Under the pieces are notes generated by a model that made no database searches, was not told where the DNA came from, and saw only the letters and a list, made by a program, of their open reading frames with translations. From Microbacterium lushaniae (GTDB lineage: Bacteria; Actinomycetota; Actinomycetes; Actinomycetales; Microbacteriaceae), in contig NZ_CP044232.1 in assembly GCF_008727775.1 (NCBI RefSeq), forward strand, positions 1,860,001-1,924,000: 64,000 bases of DNA, given 5' to 3'. Positions 27,667-34,262 of the stretch are shown one piece after another (position 1 is the first letter of the stretch; each line of letters begins with the position of its first letter). Position numbers and translations under genes: made by a program.

Positions 27667-28580
27667 TTCACTCTCCCGATCGTGGGATTGAGCGTGTCGT
27701 TGAGGGAATCGCCCAGCATGTTCACGGCGAGGACGACGAGGAAGATGCACAGGCCGGGGAAGAGAGCCAACCACCACCCGGTCTGCATGTAGGACTGGGC
27801 GGAGTTCAGTAACGCACCCCAGCTGGGGGTGTTGGTGTCGCCGATGCCGAGGAACGCCAGCGCGGACTCGACCAGGATCGCCCGTCCTACCGTCATCGTC
27901 GTGGCGACGATGACCGGCGGCATCGCGTTGGGCAGGACGTCCGACCAGAGGATGCGCAGGCTGTGAAAGCCTGCGGCCCGCGACGATTCGACGTAACCGA
28001 GCTGGGATATCCGCATCGCCTCCGCCCGCACGATACGGGCAACCGCCGGCCACATCGTCACAGAGAGGATGATGACGATGAGCCAGACGTTCGCACCGAA
28101 CAGCGCTGCGGCGACGATCGCGAGAACGATTCCGGGGAGGACCTGGAAGAACTCGGCCAGCCGGACCAGCACCGTGTCGGCGAAGCCGCCATAGAAGCCG
28201 GCGAGACCGCCGATGATCAAGCCCACCGTCATGCATGCCAAAGCCACGCTGAATCCCACCACCAGTGAGACCCGTCCACCGAGCAGCATGCGCGAGAGAT
28301 AGTCCCGTCCGAGTTGGTCGGTACCGAGGAGGGCGTCACCGCTCGGCGGGACGAGCACGTCGGAGCTGGTGGTGACCGGGTTGGCTGCCAGGAACGGACC
28401 CACCGCGACCGCCACCACCATCAGAGCAAGAAGCGCCAGGAAGAAGATGTTTGCGGGCCGGCTGAAGAATCGCTTCGAGACCGAGGGGGTCCGCTCCCCT
28501 GCTGGGGCGGTCGGCACAGCACCGGTAGGGGGTGCATCCAGGGGTGCTCCGACCCCGGCCAGGATGTTCTGACCGCTCAT
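27663..28580 (-). CDS. ABC transporter permease (OppC/DppC type)
   Basis: A 305-aa inner-membrane subunit. A Pro/Ala-rich cytoplasmic N terminus leads to the first helix (~45-65), then the extracytoplasmic LLGTDQLGRDYLSRMLLGGR segment that is diagnostic of the DppC group, and five further helices. The EAA coupling loop is near ESSRAAGFHSLRILWSDVLPNA. The ATG at 28580 overlaps the stop of the other permease gene. Confidence 0.93.
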   Translation of the reverse strand: MSGQNILAGVGAPLDAPPTGAVPTAPAGERTPSVSKRFFSRPANIFFLALLALMVVAVAVGPFLAANPVTTSSDVLVPPSGDALLGTDQLGRDYLSRMLLGGRVSLVVGFSVALACMTVGLIIGGLAGFYGGFADTVLVRLAEFFQVLPGIVLAIVAAALFGANVWLIVIILSVTMWPAVARIVRAEAMRISQLGYVESSRAAGFHSLRILWSDVLPNAMPPVIVATTMTVGRAILVESALAFLGIGDTNTPSWGALLNSAQSYMQTGWWLALFPGLCIFLVVLAVNMLGDSLNDTLNPTIGRVK

Positions 28581-29554
28581 GCCGTTCTCCTTCCAGCGGT
28601 GAACCGCGCCCGCAGTCGGGGGTCGGCGAGCCCGTAGACGACGTCCGTGAGGAAGTTGATGACGATGATCGACAGCGTCAGCACCACGACCACACCGAGC
28701 ACCAATTGGTTGTTGTTGCGCTGCACCGCGTCGTACAGCAGCAACCCCATCCCGGGCCAACCGAACACGCGTTCGATGACCACCGAGCCGGCGAGGGTGA
28801 ATCCGAGGCTGTAACCGCTGATGGTGATCATGGGCAGCAGAGCGTTGGGGATCGCATGGCGCCACAGCACGCGCTGTTTGCTCAGCCCCTTCGAGCGAGC
28901 CGTGTCGATGAAGTCCTGGCCCAGTGCCTCGATGACCGACGAACGCATGATGCGCGTCTTGTAGGCGAGCTCGGTCGTGGCGAGAGTGATGACCGGAAGG
29001 ACGAGGTACTGGATATCGATGCCTTCCTGCCCGTAGGGACTCTTGCCTTGAGTCGGAAACCAGCCGAGCCAAAGGGAGAAGACCATCAGGAGGAGGAGAC
29101 CGAGCCAGAAGTTGGGGATGGAGAACAGCGCCACCGCGGTACCCGAGATCGCGCCATCGAGGGCACGGGAGCGCGTGCGCGCCGCCAACGCACCGAGAGC
29201 GAGCCCGCCCACGGTGGACAGGATGAAAGCGGGAAGCGCGAGCGCCAGGGTGTTGCCGATGCGGCTCATGATCAGCTCGGCCACAGTCATCGATGTGCCG
29301 AACGAGTAGCCCAGGTTTCCGGTGAAGACGTTGCCCAGGAAGATCAGGTACCTCTCCCACAGTGGCCGGTCGAGGCCGAAGGCGGCAATCAGCTCCGAGC
29401 GGAACTCCTCCGAAACGGGATTGTCACCGACGAGGCTTTGGACGGGATCGCCTGGCGCGAGCTCGAGCAGGAGGAACAGAACCGTCAGGACAGCGACGAA
29501 CAGCACGAGCGAGGAGATGAGCAGCCTGCCGTAATGGAGCAGTGCCGCCTTCAC
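28577..29554 (-). CDS. ABC transporter permease (OppB/DppB type)
   Basis: A 325-aa inner-membrane subunit with six predicted helices, beginning with a long first helix (LLISSLVLFVAVLTVLFLLL) and ELAPGDPVQSLVG as in DppB. The EAA coupling loop lies near TARSKGLSKQRVLWRHAIPN. It is the first gene of the minus-strand operon dppB-dppC-oppD-oppF-SBP-UGSC-GWSDGLP-SDR, which starts from the divergent region 29555-29885. Confidence 0.93.
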   Translation of the reverse strand: MKAALLHYGRLLISSLVLFVAVLTVLFLLLELAPGDPVQSLVGDNPVSEEFRSELIAAFGLDRPLWERYLIFLGNVFTGNLGYSFGTSMTVAELIMSRIGNTLALALPAFILSTVGGLALGALAARTRSRALDGAISGTAVALFSIPNFWLGLLLLMVFSLWLGWFPTQGKSPYGQEGIDIQYLVLPVITLATTELAYKTRIMRSSVIEALGQDFIDTARSKGLSKQRVLWRHAIPNALLPMITISGYSLGFTLAGSVVIERVFGWPGMGLLLYDAVQRNNNQLVLGVVVVLTLSIIVINFLTDVVYGLADPRLRARFTAGRRTA

Positions 29555-29741
29555 GAGCGGACCACCGCTCCGACAGCGACGCGACCCGCAGGTCCTCTCG
29601 CATGCATCTTGGCACTGGGCAGGTCACGCACAGTCGGCATCTCCATCGATGGGCCCTTCACTCGCGGGTGAGCCGTGCCGGCAGCCCGCAACACCCGTGG
29701 TACCCATTAGCGCGGCGGCCGGCGCTGCTGGATACCGGCAC

Positions 29742-29756
29742 TTCCGTCCGACGGAA
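29742..29756. promoter_or_regulatory. IclR-type operator 1
   Basis: TTCCGTCCGACGGAA is a perfect inverted repeat (7-nt arms around a central C), 39 bp centre to centre from operator 2. That spacing is about four helical turns, which would put both on one face of the DNA. Confidence 0.65.
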
Positions 29757-29780
29757 ACGCTCCCCGAGACGCCGGGATCC

Positions 29781-29795
29781 TTCCGCGTGACGGAA
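29781..29795. promoter_or_regulatory. IclR-type operator 2
   Basis: TTCCGCGTGACGGAA has the same arms (TTCCG, CGGAA) and 5-nt spacing as operator 1. It lies 90 nt upstream of the ATG at 29886. Confidence 0.65.
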
Positions 29796-29885
29796 TGCGC
29801 GCCGCGCGTCGGCCACTGACCTCCGGATAATCGGTGGTGCGGGAGAAGCGACGCCGCCCACCGCCCTGTTCAGAGAGGACCTGTC

Positions 29886-30119
29886 ATGACTGTTAATCTC
29901 GAGGAGTTGACGGAGTCACTCGCGACTGACGGTTACGAGATGGCCGTCGCCCGAACGCCCGACGACGCGGTGGTCACGGTTTCCGCCGCGGACGGGATCT
30001 GCGGAGACTGTCTCGTGCCCAAGGAGGTCATGAAGAGCTTCCTGAGCTCCGCGCTCGGACTCCCGGAGACACGTATCGAGCTCGTATACCCGACGGAGGG
30101 GAATCCCCAACCCGCCTGA
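29886..30119 (+). CDS. Small CGDC-motif protein, NifU C-terminal-like
   Basis: A 77-aa acidic protein without an assigned family. Its core has alternating strands (DDAVVTVSA) followed by DGICGDCLVPKEVMKSFLSS with C39 and C42, then a final strand IELVYP. This order of strand, CxxC, helix and strand resembles the NifU C-terminal iron-sulfur scaffold domain, although the usual G-x-C-x-x-C-x-x-S is changed. GAGAGGA precedes the ATG. It is the first gene of the plus-strand operon with the amidohydrolase, so it may supply metal or sulfur to, or act as a redox partner for, a cluster enzyme. The function is inferred only. Confidence 0.6.
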   Translation: MTVNLEELTESLATDGYEMAVARTPDDAVVTVSAADGICGDCLVPKEVMKSFLSSALGLPETRIELVYPTEGNPQPA

Positions 30120-30190
30120 TCGACGCCCGACGACCTGGCACACGCACGCGCCGACTGCCCACACGCAGTCACCACTCAATGGAGAGAACG

Positions 30191-31165
30191 ATGATCATCG
30201 ACGCCCACGCACATGTCGTCCCCAAGGACTATCCGGCAGACTCCGGCTTCCCCACGATGACACCGGTGTCAGGCGACACTGCACGGGATCTGGCCTTCGG
30301 CTCCTTCGGAATGCGGCTACGCGATGCCTACTTCGAGGTGGAGCGTCGTATCGAGGCGATGGACGACGCCGCCGTGGATGCCGAAGTCATCTCGCCGATG
30401 CCGCCACTGTTGAACTACACGATCGACTCCGAGACCGCGCGCTCGCTCCACAGATACGTCAACGAGAAGCTGGCTGGGCTCGCCGAAGCGGGAGCCGGCC
30501 GTATCCACGCGCTCGGAATGGTACCCCTCCAGGACCCCGCCGCGGCCGCCGACGAGCTGACCCGAGTTCGCGACCTCGGTCTTCGCGGGATCGAAGTGGG
30601 CTCACATGTGAACGGCGTCGCGATCGGGGATTCGCGATTCTTGGAGGTCTTCCAGGAGGCGGAGAGGCTCGGTCTCGTGATCTTCGTCCACACGCTCCCC
30701 CGCGCCGACGAGGTGGGCGTACCTCCCCAGATGCGTGCGTCCATCGGGGTGGGCATCGAAGCGTCCCGCGGCGCTGCATCCATCGCCTTCGGCGACCACC
30801 CTGCGCACTGCGCGCTGACCAACGTCATGTTCAGCCACGCAGCCGGCGGGTTCCCGGCGATGGTGGCGCGCGCCGACTACTTCTGGGAGACGACACCCGC
30901 GGAATCCCGCTCGGCGGAGAAACCCAGCTCCATCGCTCGCCGATTCTCCTACGACTCGATGGTGTTCGATCCCCGTGGGCTGCGGTTCCTGATCGACTAC
31001 ATCGGCGCCGACCGTGTGATGCTCGGCACGGATTTCCCCGCGATGAATCGCCCGGCTCAGCTGGCGGACCTGCTCGAGCCGCTCGATCTCGATCCGGCCG
31101 CGTACGCGCAGGTGGCTTCGGACAACTGCCTTGCGTGGCTGAGTTTGACGGCCGATCGCGTCTGA
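30191..31165 (+). CDS. Amidohydrolase family 2 protein (ACMSD-like)
   Basis: A 324-aa metal-dependent TIM-barrel enzyme of the group that contains aminocarboxymuconate semialdehyde decarboxylase and gamma-resorcylate decarboxylase. Metal ligands are visible as DAHAHV (H6, H8), FVHTLPR (third His), a later His in MFSHAAGGFP, and the aspartate in MLGTDFPAMN. The start at 30191 has GGAGAG 5 nt upstream; an ATG at 30179 lies before that site. Family members decarboxylate or hydrolyse aromatic or ring-cleavage acids; which reaction applies here is not shown. Confidence 0.85.
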   Translation: MIIDAHAHVVPKDYPADSGFPTMTPVSGDTARDLAFGSFGMRLRDAYFEVERRIEAMDDAAVDAEVISPMPPLLNYTIDSETARSLHRYVNEKLAGLAEAGAGRIHALGMVPLQDPAAAADELTRVRDLGLRGIEVGSHVNGVAIGDSRFLEVFQEAERLGLVIFVHTLPRADEVGVPPQMRASIGVGIEASRGAASIAFGDHPAHCALTNVMFSHAAGGFPAMVARADYFWETTPAESRSAEKPSSIARRFSYDSMVFDPRGLRFLIDYIGADRVMLGTDFPAMNRPAQLADLLEPLDLDPAAYAQVASDNCLAWLSLTADRV

Positions 31166-31176
31166 CGGCGCACGTC

Positions 31177-32049
31177 ATGATCCACTCGGAAGCGCCCCCC
31201 GACGTTTCTGCACGGCCCGATGACGAAGCGGTCGATGCCGGGGCCACCCGCGGGCCAACTCGTACCGCGGCCGGTCGTGTTCTCTCGCTGCTCGGCGCCT
31301 TCGCGCGCGGGGGTGGCGCGCTCACCCTCTCCGAGTTGAGCCGCTACGCCGACCTGACCCTGACCACGACGCACCGACTGGTCAAAGAGCTCGTCGAGTG
31401 GGGCGGCGTCGAACAGGATCCATCGGGTCGGTACCGTCTCAGCAACAAGATCCTCGAGCTGGCCTCGAGCTCCACACGCGCTCTTCAGCTACGCGAACGC
31501 GCGCTTCCCAGCCTGATCCGCCTCCACCAGGAAACGGGGCTGAGTGTCCAGCTCGCAGCCCGGGAGGACCACCATGTGTTCTTCCTCGAGGCGTTGCGGA
31601 CCCTGCCGAACTACTCCGGCGAGAACCGTATCGGTGGCCGTCTCCCGCTGCATGCCGCAGGAACCGGCATGGTCCTCCTGGCGTACTCCAGCGACGACTT
31701 CGTCGATGAGTACCTATCCCGCCCCCTGCACCAGTACACGCCGCACACCATGGTGGACCCCGTGGTGATCCGCGAGCATCTGGCCGACATCCGGCGCCGG
31801 CGGTACTTCATCGCACCACAAACGATCTCCCTGGAGACAGGATCCGTCGCGGCGCCCGTACTCGGGCCGGATCTGTCGGTGATCGCTGCCGTGAACGCAA
31901 TCTATTTCGTGGGACGTCATGATCCCGCCGGACTGGTCCAGCCGATCCTCGCGGCGGCGAACCGTGTGTCCCAATCCATGGCGCAGACGCGCGCCGACGT
32001 CGACCCCCGGACTGTCGATTTCAACCGTCGACAGGCGGGGCTTCTCTAG
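31177..32049 (+). CDS. IclR family transcriptional regulator
   Basis: A 290-aa regulator. An N-terminal winged helix-turn-helix (residues ~28-90: ALTLSELSRYADLTLTTTHR is the recognition part) precedes the IclR effector-binding domain (~105-270), with HAAGTGMVLLAYSSDDFVDEY and IAAPQTISLETGSVAAPV at expected positions. The ATG at 31177 is chosen; the frame continues upstream to a GTG at 31135 that overlaps the amidohydrolase. It is the only DNA-binding protein in the block, so the TTCCG-N5-CGGAA sites are most likely its operators. Confidence 0.88.
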   Translation: MIHSEAPPDVSARPDDEAVDAGATRGPTRTAAGRVLSLLGAFARGGGALTLSELSRYADLTLTTTHRLVKELVEWGGVEQDPSGRYRLSNKILELASSSTRALQLRERALPSLIRLHQETGLSVQLAAREDHHVFFLEALRTLPNYSGENRIGGRLPLHAAGTGMVLLAYSSDDFVDEYLSRPLHQYTPHTMVDPVVIREHLADIRRRRYFIAPQTISLETGSVAAPVLGPDLSVIAAVNAIYFVGRHDPAGLVQPILAAANRVSQSMAQTRADVDPRTVDFNRRQAGLL

Positions 32050-32074
32050 TCCGCCCTCCCGGAGGTACACCGCC

Positions 32075-33265
32075 ATGGCTCCATCGATCGATCCCCAGCA
32101 GTTCCGCGATGTCCTCGGTCATTACCCGACGGGCGTCAGCGTCATCACCGCCCTCTCCGCCGCCGGCGAGCCCATGGCCATGGTGGTCGGGACGTTCACG
32201 TCGGTCTCCCTGGACCCCCCACTGGTGGCATTCCTTCCGAACCGCACCTCGACTTCGTTCGCCCGACTGAAGGACGCGTCCCGCTTTGCCGTGAACATCC
32301 TCGCGCACGATCAGGAAGAGCTCGTCCGCCGACTGGCTCGCTCAGACCCACGGAAGATGGACGACGAGAACTGGCGGCTCTCCCCTGCGGGGAATCCCGT
32401 TCTGGACGGTGTCGTCGCCGTCATCGAGTGCGATCTCAGTTCCGTCGCCGAAGCGGGCGACCACTACATCGTGATCGGCGCGGTCACCGACCTCTACACC
32501 GAGCGCCCCACGGTCCCGCTTCTGTTCTTCCGCGGCGGGTACGGCGAGTTCGCGCCCAAGTCCTTCGTCGTGACGGAAGGCCGTGGGATGAGCGGTGCCG
32601 TGACGCAGGCGCAGGTGCTCCGCTCCCCGGTGGAGCAGGCAGCCGGAGAGCTCGGCGGGGAGCTGACGCTGTTCGGGAGAGTAGCGGGCGACTCGGTCGC
32701 ACTGGCCACCGCCGCTGCGCCGGGAGGCAGTCAGATCACCCCCCTGGGCACCAGGTATCCCATCGCCCCTCCCATCGGTGCCCAGTACGTCGCGTGGGCC
32801 GATGCACGCGAACAGGATTCGTGGATCGACAAAGCGATCGGCGCGACCCGCGACGAGATCGCCTCATACCGACGTCACCTCGAAGACGCTCGTCGCTGGG
32901 GCTGGTCGGTGAACGTGGCCCCCGACGACGCCGCCCACTGGCCGGCGGTGTTCCCGGAGGTCGACGGGAGCGACGACGCGGTCAAAGGACGTCATGCGAT
33001 GGTGACGCGCCGAATGGCGGAGAGCACCCGCGGGCGCGAGATCGACAGTCTCCTTGACGACGCCCAGTACCAGGTGATCGGTTTCGTGGCGCCCATCTTC
33101 CTCGCCGAGGGCACCGCACCCGAACTCATGGTCCGGCTGCTCCTCTACCCGTCGGTCCGCATGTCGAAGGATGAGATCCTGCGCAAGGGTGCCCTGCTGA
33201 AGAACTTCGCCGTCAGCGCTGCCGAACAGCTGCGCGATTCACTGGCGACGGCATCGGCTCGCTGA
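32075..33265 (+). CDS. Flavin reductase (RutF/HpaC type) fused to an extra C-terminal domain
   Basis: A 396-aa protein. Residues ~8-165 are a flavin reductase-like FMN-binding domain (YPTGVSVITALSAAGEPMAM, GTFTSVSLDPPLVAFLPN, SRFAVNILAHDQEEL), which would provide reduced flavin for the LLM monooxygenase. The remaining ~220 residues are not part of that family. Their LGTRYPIAPPIGAQYVAWAD and later FVAPIFLAEGTAPELMVRL read like an IclR-type GAF effector domain. GGAGG lies 9 nt before the ATG. The last 53 nt overlap the convergent TIGR01777 gene. Confidence 0.8.
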   Translation: MAPSIDPQQFRDVLGHYPTGVSVITALSAAGEPMAMVVGTFTSVSLDPPLVAFLPNRTSTSFARLKDASRFAVNILAHDQEELVRRLARSDPRKMDDENWRLSPAGNPVLDGVVAVIECDLSSVAEAGDHYIVIGAVTDLYTERPTVPLLFFRGGYGEFAPKSFVVTEGRGMSGAVTQAQVLRSPVEQAAGELGGELTLFGRVAGDSVALATAAAPGGSQITPLGTRYPIAPPIGAQYVAWADAREQDSWIDKAIGATRDEIASYRRHLEDARRWGWSVNVAPDDAAHWPAVFPEVDGSDDAVKGRHAMVTRRMAESTRGREIDSLLDDAQYQVIGFVAPIFLAEGTAPELMVRLLLYPSVRMSKDEILRKGALLKNFAVSAAEQLRDSLATASAR

Positions 33266-34262
33266 GCGCTGCAACTCGTCGGCGTGAACGCAGCTCCGCG
33301 ACCGCGCCTTCGAGCTCCGGATGCCGGAACTCGAATCCCGCGTCCGTCAGCGTCTTCGGCAGCATCCAGCGGCTCTTGAGCACGAGTTCGGGTTCCGTCC
33401 GCAGCACCCACATCGCCGGCTCCAGCATCCACCGGTATGCGGGCAGCCCCACCGGCATGCCGACGGCACGCCGGAGCGTCCGCATGAGCGTGCGATTGTC
33501 CACCGGATGCGGCGCCGCGAGGTTGACCGGACCGCTGAGGTCGTCCCGCTCGATGAGGAAGTGCGTCGCCGCCAGCACATCCTCGAGGTGGACCCAGCTG
33601 AACCGCTGACGCCCGCGGGTGCGGTGCACCGCCGACCGGCCGTCACCGGAGGCCTGCGTTCCGATGCCGCGATAGCGGCGGTGCGGAAACCACCATCCGT
33701 CGATCTGCGGACCGCCCAGGCCCACCCGCGCCAGTCGCAGCAGCATCCGCGTCGCCGGTCCGTCGCCGAGGACGATCGCCATGCGCAGCGCCACACGTCG
33801 TGTCCCGGGCAGATCGCCGGCGAAGAACTCCCGCTCCCACGCCCGCGCCACATCGACCGAGAAGCCCGTGCCGACCTCGCCCGCCGCCTCGGTGTGGGGG
33901 CGGTCCATCGCATGCCGGTAGATCGTCGCCGTCGAGGCGTTGAGCCACACTCTCGGGGCCCGTGAGGCGACCCGGACCGCCTCCCGGAGCTGCCGGGTCG
34001 TCTCCACCCGCGAACGCAGGACCTCGTCGCGGTTCGCGTCGGTGTATCGGCAGTTCACCGACTTGCCGGCGAGGTTCACGAGCACCTCGGCACCGTCGAT
34101 GAGGGCCGCGATGCCTGCGGTGTCGCCCCACACCGCGTCGCCGGAGCGGCCGATCGTCTTCACCTCATAGCCGCGCCCGCCCAGAGAGTCCACCAGCGCG
34201 GAACCCACGAAGCCGCTCGCCCCGGCAACGACGGCGCGCGGCTGCACCGCTCCCCCGCTCAT
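33213..34262 (-). CDS. TIGR01777 family epimerase-like protein
   Basis: A 349-aa NAD(P)-binding protein of the YfcH/TIGR01777 family of extended SDRs. The cofactor motif AGASGFVGSALVDSLGGRGY is at residues ~13-32, NLAGKSVNCRYTDANRDE is the family signature, and RFSWVHLEDVLAA plus a late QR-rich tail complete it. The biochemical role is not established. The ATG overlaps the glnE stop (ATGA). The C-terminal ~17 codons run antisense to the end of the flavin reductase gene. It marks the right edge of the accessory block. Confidence 0.88.
   Translation of the reverse strand: MSGGAVQPRAVVAGASGFVGSALVDSLGGRGYEVKTIGRSGDAVWGDTAGIAALIDGAEVLVNLAGKSVNCRYTDANRDEVLRSRVETTRQLREAVRVASRAPRVWLNASTATIYRHAMDRPHTEAAGEVGTGFSVDVARAWEREFFAGDLPGTRRVALRMAIVLGDGPATRMLLRLARVGLGGPQIDGWWFPHRRYRGIGTQASGDGRSAVHRTRGRQRFSWVHLEDVLAATHFLIERDDLSGPVNLAAPHPVDNRTLMRTLRRAVGMPVGLPAYRWMLEPAMWVLRTEPELVLKSRWMLPKTLTDAGFEFRHPELEGAVAELRSRRRVAALSEPMPSPVNRAAVRQR

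Larger units (their letters stand above)
29555..29885. promoter_or_regulatory. 331-bp divergent promoter region of the catabolic cluster
   Basis: No gene fits here. The region separates the minus-strand transport operon from the plus-strand operon and contains two IclR-type operators, at 29742-29756 and 29781-29795. Its position indicates promoters in both directions, although I cannot assign -35/-10 pairs with confidence. Confidence 0.7.
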
